Shown here: positions 52,586 through 64,000 of the stretch, in pieces
How the letters are laid out: each line of letters starts with the position of its first letter
Numbering within the stretch: the first letter of the stretch is position 1
Assembly: GCA_918807975.1 (NCBI GenBank)
Contig: OU964920.1
Location: 6,646,501-6,710,500 of the forward strand
Direction of reading: 5' to 3'
Source of the DNA: Aplidium turbinatum
Taxonomy: Eukaryota > Chordata > Ascidiacea > Aplousobranchia > Polyclinidae
DNA: 64,000 bases
Position numbers and translations under genes: made by a program
Notes under the pieces: generated by a model
The model's input: the letters and a program-made list of their open reading frames with translations, nothing else
What the model was told of the DNA's origin: nothing
Database searches by the model: none

Positions 52586-53379
52586 CCCAGACTGCAAAAT
52601 CCGCCATTTTTACATTGATTTAACGTCCGCAGACTGAATCAATGCTGTCTGGGGTGTTTTTGTATACCAGTTTGTTGTTCCACATTCTTTGTCATCTCGC
52701 CTCTCCAACTCCGTCTCTCCATTTGCTTTCACAGGGTATCCAAGTTGTTAATTTGTTAATCCAACTGTTGTAGTTAAAATATCCAGATTAGAGGGTTTAA
52801 AATATCACATGATGTAATCTTCTTACTTTTTATTTTCCTCTCTGGTTTGAAACTAAACATAGCGTTTCACGCCATCGTACAGGACGCTCTGACACCGTCG
52901 GCAAAATTTGCAATGTTCAAATGTTTTTTGTTTTTTTTAAGACACCGTTTACTTTCGTTTTCGGTGGAGGTGATTTATAGAAGTGAATAGTTTGACGTTG
53001 CACTAAATCTTCCTTATTTTTTCATTGTTTCAGCGTCTTCAGCAAGCTCATCATCATTTGATGGAAAAGGCGAACGAAAAGCGACTTTCCTGTTTTTCCA
53101 AAAATGTCATTCAAAACATCTCAGCGATAGAAATACTTGAAGAAGAACTAAAAGCACACCGTACCACGTTTCAACTGACACAACGACGCTCGATAATTCA
53201 CAGCTGTTTCAGATCCGATTTGTCTTTTTGGCAAATTTCTCAATACACGTCCATTGTCGCTGTTGGGACATTTTTTTTCATATCTCTCCCCAATTAACAA
53301 ATCAAAATATGTTTTTACATTAATTTAACGAGTCCAGACGTTAAATCTCTGTACAAAAGACCTGGCTTGCCGACTGGGT
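52586..53379. repeat. Palindromic mini-element copies (52586-52655, 53288-53379)
   Basis: The first begins CCAGACTGCAAAATCCGCC and ends CAATGCTGTCTGGGG, with CGTCCGCAGAC at the centre. The second has TTTTTACATTAATTTAACGA, CCAGACGTTAAATC and ends GGCTTGCCGACTGGG. Confidence 0.7.
53035..53297 (+). other. Possible exon, unassigned
   Basis: After TTGTTTCAG an open frame of about 87 codons begins RLQQAHHHLMEKANEKRLSC, with later FFFISLPN before the stop. The phase fits the donor at 47634 of the PABIR-like gene (alternative last exon), or it could be 3' UTR or a chance frame. The first half looks protein-like; the end does not. Confidence 0.25.
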
Positions 53380-54038
53380 GGTATGCACGATTGGACGTCA
53401 TTGAGAATGTTGAAGTTCGTTGCTGACAGCACAAAACTGAGTCTTTGCCACACGGCCGCCATGGCAGCGTTGTAGACCATGCTAAAGCAGGCTAGGTACT
53501 TGCAGTCAAAGTAAAGTACAGTATTGATAAGGGCCACATTATGCGAAATAGCGCCGTCTAGCGCTTTATTATTTTTACAGTCGACTGCCGGTGTGCATTC
53601 AATTGGATGTTTTACTGGTGAAAATGAGCCATCACTTCAGGCTCGTGCAAACGCCGTTTGTTATTAGTGTTTTTTTTCCTTTTCATTTCCCCATTTCGCA
53701 AAATGTGTTGTGTGATTTGTAGTTAGACATCAAAAAGATGTAAAACTGAATGTTAGTATTTTTCTGTCTATTTTGTTTATTTTTTGTTTCAGTTGATTGA
53801 ATTCTATTTTTACAGCTTTCTGCTTTGTTTTAAGCCACTCATTGTAACGTTTATTCATATTGTAAGACAATGAAACTAAACGTAGCGTTTCTTAATCGCA
53901 TTGATGCTGCAAGCCAGTTTGTTACGGAGGTCTGACATCAAGTAATGCTGAATCAACATGAAGATGAAGAAATCCCTTTCAAATTTTGACAATGAAACTT
54001 CATTACAACTATTGCAATGAATCAGTTTTTTTCATTTA

Positions 54039-54957
54039 CCCAGTTGGCAAAATTCACATTTTTTACATTGATTCAACATCTGCAGACGTTCAATCAATGC
54101 AAAATGGTCGGATTTGCCAATCGGGTAGTGAGATGCTGATTGGATGCTCCTCAAATTGTACTTTGCAAATTGAATTGATTGTAGCTTGCAGCGCTTGAGA
54201 AGAAACTACAACTGCCAATTATTCTTGATTTGACCTTTCGGGAGCGGGATGTGACTTGTAGCAGGGGAGGGGTGGGAACAGTTGAAATGTGCTCACTCTA
54301 CACATTTTCAATGCAAGTGCTATCCCAGACAACAAAATCCGTCATTTTTACATTGATTCAACGTCAACAGACGTAAAAACGACGGGTTTTGCTGCCTGAG
54401 ATGTAATTTATTCTAAACATCAGATGGACTATTTGACTACTTTTCCTGCTACACAATGTTAACGTCGATTCACTGTCAACATGTCATAAATTTGTCTATT
54501 TTACGCTGGTTCAACGTCTTAATGTAAGGCGATGCTACGATAATACCCAACAAGCTGTTTAATTACATTAATAAGGTAACTGATTTTCTCACCCCTGACA
54601 GCTCAAGTTGCGCACTTCACATTTAAACGTTTGGAAGAAATAGCAACTTTTGCTACCTCCGTGGCTTCCTGCTTTGGCGTAGCAGTTAACTAGCTTTAAC
54701 ATTGTTCTTTTAATTTTGTATTGGTGTTGAAATACTTTGAAGGGTTAGTCCAGTAAAGCAGCCACGAAAAATTGGACAAAATTTGGTATTTTACACAAAT
54801 AACCGTCATCGCTTTCTCTCGGTGAATTGGATTAACTGCTGATTGTATGCAATATCTGTTCTGTTGCTTCCCAGACAGCTAATCAATCGTTTTTTTACAT
54901 TGATTCTAACGTCTGAAGACGTTAAATCAATGTAAAAAACGATTGATTTGCTCTTTC
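54039..54957. repeat. Three well-preserved palindromic mini-elements (54039-54125, 54324-54400, 54870-54957)
   Basis: Copy one runs CCCAGTTGGCAAAATTCAC to GGTCGGATTTGCCAATCGGG and is flanked by TA on both sides. Copy two begins CCCAGACAACAAAATCCGTC and lacks the right inner arm. Copy three (CCCAGACAGCTAATCAATCG, centre CTAACGTCTGAAGACGTTAA, mirrored TGTAAAAAACGATTGATTTG) is almost a perfect hairpin. A fragment (TTTTACGCTGGTTCAACGTC) lies near 54500. Confidence 0.8.
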
Positions 54958-57106
54958 GCTTTGAAGGTGTTGTTAATTTTTTTTTACTGTTAAATCGTTA
55001 TACTTTGTCCCCACCAACATCTTTAGCATCCAACTGCTGTCTATATTTTGTTTGTTGGCGTCAATACTACCAATGCAACCCAGTGTCGAATTGAAACTGA
55101 TATTTTTTGCGTTGTTTCAACGCTCTCACAACGCGATTGGAATGTTATCGCGGAAGTGCTCATCTAAGTGAGAATGCCGGGCTTCTTCCATTTTCATGTC
55201 GTTGCTTTGTGTTCTGACGGTTTCAGTTACATCAATTTGCGTCACCAGAATGTAATTTTTTTCTACTGTGTTGTGCATGCTGGTCTAGCACAATAAATGT
55301 ACAAAATATCCGACTATATTTACTGTGCTGTACAATAACCAGCAAACTTATTAGCAAAAGCTTCTGATGTTTCCGACATTTTTTACTTTTTTAAAGAAAA
55401 TTAAAATTTGACCGAAACTTTTTTGACAGACTTAGTATTCTAGCCCTTGGTAAATATCTAACAGCCGTAAATAATCAGAAACACACAATACAGTAGGCTA
55501 TTATATATTTTTTTTGTCGCAATGAAATTTACGAAAGGCAACTTCGATCACTTGTCAATACAAAAATAGCATAGCCCAGCGTATGCCTAAATAACATAAA
55601 TGATGTTTTTACGGGCATCCGCATATTGCTAGTTTTGGGGACTTGTTCTGTGTTGCCCATTGCATGTGCACCTTCAGATTTCGCTGAATAAATGCTTTTC
55701 AGCTGGTAAATTTTTTAGTTAATTGAATTAAGTTGAATCTCACCGTCCTTGCAACGATGGCAGCATTTGCAACATCATTACCGTTGTATTTCACGTTGTT
55801 TTCAAATAAATGTTGTCTTTACGAAGAGCGTTCATTTGAAGGAAAAAATGGGGTATGGCCTGAAAACGAAATGCCAACGTGAAATCATTCAACCCGCTCC
55901 CCTGTCAAATCTAAGCTTTGTAAAGTAGAGTTGTAGAAAGCATGTGAGAGCATCACTATCAGCAGCTTTGACATTCTGCTGGCAAACTAGTTATTGACGT
56001 GACATCCACTGGTGAGTTTGAGGGATAGCCTACCAGCGAAATAACTTTGATAGCCTATAAAGTAGACCTGGGTTATATCAATAACTTAAACAAAAATGAA
56101 ATTAAACACGAGTCATCTCATCCGTGACATTGAATTTGTAAACTCGCGTTCCTGGCCTCTTAACGATGCATAAAGTTGCTGACTTAAATCAGCCGTCATA
56201 TCCTTTTCTCATTTGAAAGACTTTGGCATTTATGACCATACGTTTAACGTAGGGTATTGCGTTTTACTGGCTGTTTTATTTACCAGTCAATATTAACAAA
56301 ACACACGTTGGCCAGTTTTACAAACGTGTTGATGGCGATGTGAAATGCACGTCCACATTGGATGAGGTCAAAATTATCAACAGACTCTTAGACGATGGCA
56401 TGCATGGAGATGAAAGAAAATGGCTACAAAACATTTGATATACAGTAATCAGACACCAAAAGCATTGACATGCGTAGTTAATGAGGATTTCTACAAAAAT
56501 TAAATCGTGCGATGAATGGAAACAAAAGTGCATGAGAGTAGTGATGTATTTGGCTGCTTTTACCAGCCGAAACTATGACATTTGTTTATGATAGGCTACG
56601 ATGAAAAAATCATTTCAAACATCAAGCTAGGCCTAGGCTGCTTGTCTTCAAACAAAGTAAAAATTCCTTAGTTTTTCTAACTACCAGTATGCCAAAAAAT
56701 GCAATTAGTTGTTTCCCACACATCAAAAGTTTATTTCGTGGACAGTGGACTTCAGATAACCTGATATCGGAAACGTTGACAGAGTGAATCTCGCTTTAAC
56801 GGAAAAAAGCAAAAATGATTTCATTAAATCAAAACTTTCCAAAATAATGACGTCATTATCATGTGACCGTGCTCCAGTTTGACATTGAGAGAGTTGCCAA
56901 TTTGACGATTATTGGTTACCTTTAGGTGGTTCTTCGTACAACATGTAGAATTGTAGATGAATGTTAAAATATCATAAAAACAAAGTCTCAGTACCCGTGA
57001 AATATTATCTAAATTCAACTCAAGTAAAATTCTTTCTACCAATAGTTAAAAGAAAAAATTGATATTTTTCGGACACACGACACTGCAGCACTTTATTCGA
57101 CGTTTG
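54958..57106. other. Intergenic stretch without recognised elements
   Basis: AT-rich. Short frames only; no repeat with clear ends and no exon that I can support. Confidence 0.35.
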
Positions 57107-57309
57107 GTTTTGAATTTTTATCGCCTGCCTGACAAAGCCTTGATAGGTTAGTTTTAGTAGTTTCACATACTTGTAGAGGTTTTTGACGCAGGGCCGGTTA
57201 CCGAGATTGGCAGAGTGAAGTTTCCGATATTTTGTTGAAGAGTTGTTGCCAGGGAATTATTTCATTCACTAGATGCCGCTATATAGAAAGCAGTCCTTGA
57301 ATTGCGGAA
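57107..57309 (-). repeat. tRNA-derived SINE, minus strand, lacking the tRNA head
   Basis: On the plus strand it reads GACAAAGCCTTGATAGGTTA, GACGCAGGGCCGGTTACCG and GTTGCCAGGGAATTATT, the complement of the SINE body. It shows the intact GGCCGGTTACC site that is interrupted in the next copy. Confidence 0.78.
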
Positions 57310-57774
57310 GCAGTTTTTCCGCTCCTTTTTCAGTTGTGTCTCATCAAAACTCTGAAGGCATTCTAAAACAATTGGGAAAAGTTGTCTCAACAAATATTTT
57401 TTCCTTCACTGCTTTCAGCTCTCTGTTGTGTTGCACATGTGTCATTTGCTGTGGACTGCATGCTGTTGGAAATGACATAAAATATAAAAAGATTATTATT
57501 ATTTATGGCTGCCTGTGTTGATTTTATTTTGCTGTGGAATCTTAAAATTTTACTATTTGAAAATATTAAGATTGAAATATTTAAAAGTAAAATGTGCATA
57601 ACATATAGTCATGTTTAATTAGTTAACCGGTTTTAAACAATTTGAAAAGTGCAACGTCGGTTGCATATGGCAACACTGAAACAATCGTTGAATTTATTTA
57701 AAAAGTGGCGAGCATCGAGCATGACGTTTTGCTGTTGTTTACAATTTTTTTCAGCCTGAGTTTGAGTATCTGGT

Positions 57775-59147
57775 TTGGTTTAGTTTTGAATCACTATTCT
57801 CGGACTGACAAAACCTTAATAGGTTATTCCTGGTAGTTTTGCATAGCCTACTTGTGAAGGCTGTTGGCGCAGGGCCGGTGTAACGGTCCAGGAGTTACTG
57901 CGGTCTGAAAGTTACCGTAACTTCTGGACCGCATATACGCGGTCTGAAAGTTACTGCCAGTCCAGAAGTTACTAAAACATGGTTGTCAGATTTGACGCTT
58001 GAAGCAGATTTGTATTAATGATTTTAACATTGCAAACATGTTAAACTTGAAGACTTATCCACCATTCCATTGCATCTAATAGGCTACAGGCCTTAATACA
58101 TCGTGCAAAGTTTGCATTTGATGGCTGACTTGTTAGCCGCTTGTCTTGAGTTGTAGTTGACGAACATAGTCTTTGACTATATTTATGTATTTCATGAAAG
58201 TTAACATCAAAGTTTTCTAGTGAATGAAGCACTGAGCCTATTTTTGGTCTGGTTTTTCATAACTACCGTTTAAAAAAAAAAATAAAGTAACTTAGGCTAC
58301 ATGTAGGCTAGGCCAACCGGTAGTCAAAACTCCGTCAACCTTCAGTAAGTATCACAGTCTCACACGTGGGGAAGGCTTTAACTTTTACGAAAGTGTTGAG
58401 CACTTTGAAATTCCAATGAATTTCCGTTGGATTCCCATCAAAAACACGTGGCACGAAACTAAAAGTCAAGAATAATGGTTTTGTGGTGAGAATATTTATC
58501 CTTGGGATTGATCTTTCGCATAGCCTAATTGCATAAGGTTTAATTTACTAATCAAGTGAAGTGTAAGCTGCAGAATTTTAATTGCAGTTAAAAAACAGTT
58601 TTAACTGCAAAATTTTCAATCCATTTACAAGTTTTCCCAAACAAATTTCGAAAAAGCACATCCACTTACAATAGCAGTAACTTTTGGACTGCTTCTGCGG
58701 CGTTGCAGTATGGAAGTTACTGTCAGTCCAGGAGTTACCAGGGGAGCCCGGCGTTTTCGCAAACGATAAAAAGCGGCAATTGTTTTAACTAAGTGTAATG
58801 AATTCATTACTCTCAAACTAATGCAAGCTTTTCAGTTAACATTACAAAATACTTATAATTATTAATCTGACCATTTGAGAGGTTAAAAATTTATTTATTT
58901 TTCAAAACAAAATTCAATAAAATTTAAATGAAATATTTGGCAACCCTGGTAACTTTTGGCCTGCAGTAACTCTTGGACTGCTACACCGGTTACCGAGATT
59001 AACAGAGTGAAATTTCCGATTGTTGAAGTCTTGTTGCTGGGGAATTTATTCCATCCATTAGGTGCCGCTGAATGGAGAGCAGTCCTTAAAATGCGTTGCT
59101 TAAGCACACACCCCGAGAGTCGAACCGGCGCCGCTTGATCTTGAAGT
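57775..59147 (-). repeat. tRNA-derived SINE, minus strand, split by a Ginger-like element
   Basis: Left part 57775-57878 and right part 58986-59147 are adjacent pieces of one SINE. The right part includes the B-box region, GAGTCGAACCGGCGCC on the plus strand. The break falls inside GGCCGGTTACC. Confidence 0.8.
57879..58985. mobile_element. Ginger1-like DNA transposon (non-autonomous) flanked by CCGG
   Basis: Starts TGTAACGGTCCAGGAG and ends CTCTTGGACTGCTACA, mirrored over about 35 bases with a few differences. CCGG is duplicated on each side (57875-57878, 58986-58989), confirmed against uninterrupted SINE copies. Ginger1 elements are known for TGT..ACA ends and 4-base, often CCGG, duplications. 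Near both ends motifs such as AGTCCAGAAGTTAC and GGTCTGAAAGTTAC repeat. No integrase-like frame is seen; the longest frame (63 codons) is unrecognised. Confidence 0.75.
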
Positions 59148-59421
59148 TTTTCGTTCACGAAGTCACGCGCTATAAAATTGTATTTAAGTTTTTCTCGTAC
59201 ATATGTTACCTTGCATAGTCAAAAGCCAGTGTTTGGTTACTAAAATCAATAACAAGTTATTATTTTTAGTTTTTTACGGATATATTGTTGACCTCGCGAA
59301 AGTTAAATTAGCCAAAGCTACCAGTTTTCGTATCCCAGTACTTTGTTAACGTCTTAAAGAGATTTTGATTGTCAGCTTTCAAAACCATATTCTTGCAGCT
59401 GTACAATCTTTTGTAATAGCA

Positions 59422-62400
59422 ATGGCTGGATTTAGTGCAGCCAATGTACCTCCTGCATATGATGCCACAGCCCCACAAAGCTGGAACAATAGCCAGCCAG
59501 TTATGACTATTGAACTTGGTATTTCTGCCAGGTATGTATCATAGGCTATCATTTTATTTTTGTTGTACCGTACCTACTGGATAAAAAAATAAACTTGATT
59601 GATTTCAAAAGATTATTCCAACAATCAATCATAGCATCCCACTACTTGTGTTGTAGTTATGCAATAAACTTTTTTTTCTGACAAATCAACATGACATTTA
59701 ATCAATAATGTAAGATTATTTGGGCTGATTTGATATCTTGATAACTTATTTGCATCTCAGTTTAAAGGTGGCTGATAGTAACTCTTTTAATCAATTCTAC
59801 TTTTTCTGTTTATAACAACTCATGTGTGTACCTCATTTATTTTACACTTCATTTGAAAAACCTTGAAAACTTAATTAATCAGTGTTTCTAAAATCGTTCC
59901 TGTGAGAGATTCTCAGCTGTGCCTTGAAACTTCGTTCAAGAGTTTGAATAGCCCACACACTATTCATCACAGATAACCAATAGTTGTATTTGTCGATATT
60001 TGTGCATTTCCTTCCTAATGTAGGAAGTGTGGTTGTCACGTTTGTAAACAGGCACATCAATCGCATTAACATTTACAAGTTGCAGAACAAAATTTTTCAA
60101 AGCAACTTGTTTTTGTATTAACTGTGTTACAAAATTTTTCATTGTGCTGTGCAAATTGAAAAAGTTGCAACGAAAAGACATGCAGTACAACAAAATTAAA
60201 ATTATATATATGTATAGCATGTTATGATGCTATGCCACTAGTTTTTAAATTTATTTCCACATTTTATCCTTCTTGTCAGTTTGTATTGTTCTTGATTGAA
60301 ACAGCATTATGTTCTTGACAATATATACAATTTTCAGCTTTCGCTATAACTGCATTCCACATAAATCCTGTCATGATATGATTATAAGACACTCAGTCAA
60401 TGGAAATTGTACAGTCTATGGAAATTGTACAACTGCTAATGAATGACATACTGTGTTCAATTGTTCATCTCTATAAACAAGCCTTTGGCAATTCCTGTAC
60501 CACTGACAAGGCATGGTGCAAACAAGCAACTAGATCTCATGCTATCGTATCGTACTTTGTTTTACAGTGTTTGCTAAACCATATCTTTTTATTAAATATA
60601 ATATTGTTCTATCTCAGAAACCTCATTGATGCTGATGTATTTTCAAAGTCTGACCCAAGTACGTATTCTGCTTTTCTATAAAACTTGGTCCACTGATGTT
60701 AAGATATTGGTTTTTATAATTTGTTTTAGTTTGATTGTTTACAAGGGTGCTAAACTTTGGCATTGACAAATAAGTTGAATGCTTTGTTGAATTCAACATA
60801 AATTGTGGTACTTTTGATTTATTTTGACGTTTTTGCTCAAACTTTTTTGTAAATCAAGTTTTGATTCTTCAGTCACTTTCTGGTCTACCTGAAACTCTAA
60901 AATAATAATGTCATAAATGTACCATATGTATAATTAAATGAAAAGATATTCGTTTCTAAAAAGATGATTTGTTGTTGATTGTGAAAAATATCAAGTCAAC
61001 TATATATACTTCATTATATACTTCAGGCAAATCAGTGGCGTAGCCAAAGGGGGGGGTTTTGGGGGTTACAACCCCCCCCCCCTTTGGCACGCGTGTGACG
61101 TCACGATATTGAGAATGATGCTTTCAGTCTAAAAAAAATTGCTTAATTTTAAACAAAATTGCATTAAAAGAGCAAGTATTGCCAATACCAAACATCTTAG
61201 CCAGGAATTAGCAACAAGAAAACATAGAAACTTGGCTTTATTTCCGAAAAATGCCGAAGAAAGGAATTGGAATTGCAATATGAAAGGAATTGCAATATGA
61301 GTGTGAGCAATGAGCATACAGACACAGTATTATGCTGTATGTATTTTAAGAGTATCTCATACTGTTATTTTGCAACACTGTTAAGTATTACTGTTACAAA
61401 TATTAACAAATATTGTATGTGCTGTTACAAATATTAACTGTATGTGGAATAAGAAAAAGTTTTCTTTTCATAAAATTAACAAATGGATTATAGGCTACAA
61501 AGTATCGTAGTCCCAATAGTATATACTATACTATAAATCCTATTTTTAGTAGACTCTTTAATAATAGTATTGTGTTTTATGTAGGCAAAGGGCCTAAGAG
61601 TGAACATGGGTAAGACCAAAATAATGATCTCTGGCATCAACCAGAACTCCCTAAGAAGATCAGGAAAGCACCCTTGCTCGGTATGCCTAAGTGGAACCGG
61701 TAGCAACTCTATCTTCTGCACCAATTGCTCCCACTGGGTCCACAAAAAGTGTAGTGGAATTAAAGGGTCACTCAGACCGGACCCACACTACTCATGCCCA
61801 CGCTGTCAGGGCACAGCAAGACCAATAGATGGCAGGCCGGTAAGCGAGGTTGAGATTGAAGGTGGCACACTTGACGTGGTAGCTGACTTCTGCTACCTTG
61901 GTGATACCATGTCTTCTGGAGGGGGGTGTGAGCATGCGGCTATAACTCGGTGCAAGTCAGCCTGGAAAAAGTTTAGAGAACTTCTCCCTATCCTCACAAG
62001 CAAGCAACTTCCTGCTGCAACCAGAGGACAAGTTTACTCCAGTTGTGTGAGGAGTGTCATGCTCTATGGCTCTGAAACGTGGGCTACTTTAGCAAGCACC
62101 GTCAAGCGCCTACAACGTAATGACAGAGCGATGGTAAGATGGACCTGTCTGGTCGGGCCTGAGGACAACATCCGGTTTGAGACTCTGCTATCAAAGCTCA
62201 AATTAAAAGACATCAGTGAAGTTCTCCAATTAGGCAGACTGAGATGGCTTGGTCACGTTGAGCGCAGCTCAAGCTGGATCTCACAGGTCAGATGTGTCAA
62301 CATCGCAGCACAGCGGGGTCAAGGTAGACCAAAACTTTCTTGGGAAGAACTTGTAAAACGTGACCTTGTAGCCCTGAACATGGACTCTGCCAACCCAATA

Positions 62401-64000
62401 AATCGCGAAGTGTGGAGGGGAAGACTTCGTTCTCGACAGACAGACAGGCCACACCCTCGACAATGAGGATTAATTCATGGCCTGTATAATCTAAATTGGT
62501 TGATGATGATGATGATGATGTTTTATGTGCTTTTGTTTTTACTTTCCTTGCAGTGGTTGTCATGTACACGCAAGCAATGGGATCAAAAGAATGGAGAGAG
62601 GTAAGGTTTTTTATTTGATTGTAGATTTATAGTTTTTGTATTTCTGTTCAGTTTTTTGATTTTTTTTTTTGACAAAATCTTCGTGCAAAGGTACATGAGA
62701 AAGAACACATACCTTAATATGAAGTGATAGGTGAACTTCCGATTTTACACACATTTTAAGTTGTTGTGTCATTAGAAATTAAAAGACGGGTATTGATATC
62801 ACATTGTACGGTAATAAATACTGCACAACCTGATTTGAATTTTTGCAAGGTGTAATTCAACTCATATTTCTTCAACATTCTATTTCACAGTTTGGAAGAA
62901 CTGAGGCCATAATGAACACCCTGAATCCTGATTTTGTTAAAAAGTTTGAAATGGATTACTTTTTTGAAGAGCGGCAAGTTATCCGATTTGATGTGTAAGT
63001 CATCTTGATGCTTTGTTCCTCTTTATGTATTTATGTTTTTAAACTGACGTAGTAGGCCAATGCCTTGCCCCAAAAACATATGTATGAACCGAAGCAAATG
63101 GTTTTGCAAAATGCTTTACCACAGTTTATTTTTCGTATTTGCAGGTATGACATCGACTCAAAGAGCAGGGACCTGTCAAAGCATGTATGTTGAAATGCTA
63201 CGTGCTTTTTATCATTATGTCATCATAGTAATATTTTGAATTTGATCAAACCTATCATAATATTTCGTTTCAGCCGGAATTATAGTGATGCATAAACTGA
63301 TAGTTTTTTTTCTCATCCATTGCGGTACGAGTTATGTTAATTCTTTTTATAACAATGTGTCAGTGATGATGTTTTCCAATATTAATGAACGTTAAGACCT
63401 AAAACTAGTTTTGTTTTTGAAGGTGGTAAACTGTATATTGATGATAAATCACCACTGTTTGTAAACTGCGTTGTTTTTATTGCTTTCTTGTTGTTTGTGT
63501 CTAACTGTCTATAGTGCTCATTTAAATGGTGGTTTACACCTCCTTTTAACATCAAGCACAGGCTTTGTTAGTTTGTGACGTCACTCACTTCTTTATCGTA
63601 GTTGCAATAAAGTTTTTTTTAAACTTAAAAGCAAAACAAACCTTTTAAAGGAAATGCGAAATTTTATTTTTACACCCATACTATTTCGTTTGATTATGCT
63701 ATGGACACGCACGAGGATCACAGGAAGCCAGCTCGAATTCAAATTGCGTAGTCTCTTCTCCATTTCTTTAAAGGTTTTCTATAATTTTCTCACAGGAACA
63801 AAACTTTTGTTCTTTGTTGAAGCAAAATGTATTGTTCATTTTTTGTTTGGTTTAGAACAGAATTTCCTTGTGGATGGTTTCGTTCCAAGTATCCCTAGTC
63901 GCCAATAAAAATACGTTTCGAAATTCCATAACTTATTTTTCTGTTTGCAGGATTTTCTTGGCCAAGCAGTCTGCTCTTTGGGAGAAATTGTTGGAAGCAC
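59422..64000 (+). CDS. CPNE: Copine, N-terminal part (first C2 domain); continues past the window
   Basis: Copines are Ca2+-dependent phospholipid-binding proteins with two C2 domains and a vWA-like domain. Exons in phase: 59422-59531, 60618-60658, 62554-62600, 62891-62994, 63145-63184, and 63951 to the edge. They encode [19 protein letters not shown], then the first C2 domain: [13 protein letters not shown] (Ca2+-binding loop Asp residues), [47 protein letters not shown] and [18 protein letters not shown]. The wording is closest to the vertebrate CPNE5/8/9 group. The ATG at 59422 is the only Met before the first donor in this frame. The second C2 and vWA domains lie outside. Intron 2 contains a MITE fragment and a LINE fragment. 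Confidence 0.93.
61033..61260 (+). mobile_element. Right-truncated copy of the CAGTGGCGTAGCCA MITE
   Basis: Starts CAGTGGCGTAGCCAAAGG and follows the 31865 copy closely through GTGTGACGTCACGATATTG to ATGCCGAAGA, where similarity stops. A short tandem repeat (AAGGAATTGCAATATGA-like) follows. It lies in a copine intron. Confidence 0.75.
61583..62520 (+). pseudogene. 5'-truncated LINE fragment with zinc finger and C-terminal domain
   Basis: An open frame of about 293 codons begins mid-RT ([16 protein letters not shown]). It has a Cys/His finger ([34 protein letters not shown]), then [33 protein letters not shown] and [10 protein letters not shown]. It stops at 62464-62466 and ends in a (GAT)n run near 62505-62520. 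The layout is the same as in the 38900-42325 element, but the protein differs, so it is another subfamily. The frame is undamaged, so the copy is fairly recent. It lies in copine intron 2, sense strand. Confidence 0.82.
63185..63950 (+). other. Copine intron, no recognised elements
   Basis: AT-rich intron between the exons ending LSKH and starting DFLGQ. Contains AATAAA at 63606 and 63904, which are probably unused because coding exons continue. Confidence 0.4.

Noticed and set aside
59875-60220. Minus-strand frames in a copine intron
   Set aside because: AT-rich, low-complexity protein with no domain; best explained as chance.
1-64000. LTR retrotransposons, endogenous retrovirus copies or Polintons
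   Set aside because: No paired LTRs, capsid, envelope or protein-primed polymerase signatures were found.

Overview
The window looks like AT-rich nuclear DNA from a small invertebrate chordate, most likely an ascidian tunicate. It has multi-exon genes with GT-AG introns that encode recognisable animal proteins, and many short transposon relics sit in the introns and between genes. A perfect 16-base match to the Ciona spliced leader as I remember it (30939-30954) points the same way, but it lies inside a repeat and is weak evidence by itself. I see no LTR retrovirus-like element, no Polinton and no CRISPR array.

Five host genes can be read. (1) The 3' end of an unrecognised gene, 2-3133 (+), a >1030-residue Ser/Thr-rich protein. 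(2) A WASP/N-WASP family gene, 3851-12913 (+), with basic region, CRIB, polyproline, two WH2 motifs, connector and acidic tail; no WH1 domain is visible. (3) An LRRC74-like leucine-rich-repeat gene on the minus strand, 26052 down to 14446, 11 exons, in frame throughout (713 residues), tail-to-tail with the WASP gene. (4) A PABIR/FAM122-like gene, 35964-48245 (+), 11 exons, 584 residues, a predicted PP2A-B55 regulator. (5) The 5' half of a copine C2A domain, 59422 to the right edge (+). The products suggest separate jobs (actin nucleation, an unknown LRR role, phosphatase control, Ca2+/membrane binding), so I infer no shared pathway.

The rest is dominated by mobile DNA. There are at least ten hAT-like or other short TIR elements, most with clear 8-base target duplications, several nested. 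Two MITEs have 9-base duplications (Mutator-like). A Ginger1-like element is flanked by CCGG. A nearly full-length RTE-type LINE with one frame break lies in a PABIR intron, and a 5'-truncated relative lies in a copine intron. A tRNA-derived SINE is present in six copies. About 18 copies of an ~85-base near-perfect palindrome are concentrated in the WASP introns and from 44 to 55 kb.

The observations most worth following up are the palindrome family, two unrelated transposons inserted at the same few bases of the SINE, the CCGG-flanked Ginger-like element, a MITE carrying a tRNA-like unit, the spliced-leader match inside a fresh insertion, and the missing WH1 domain of the WASP gene.
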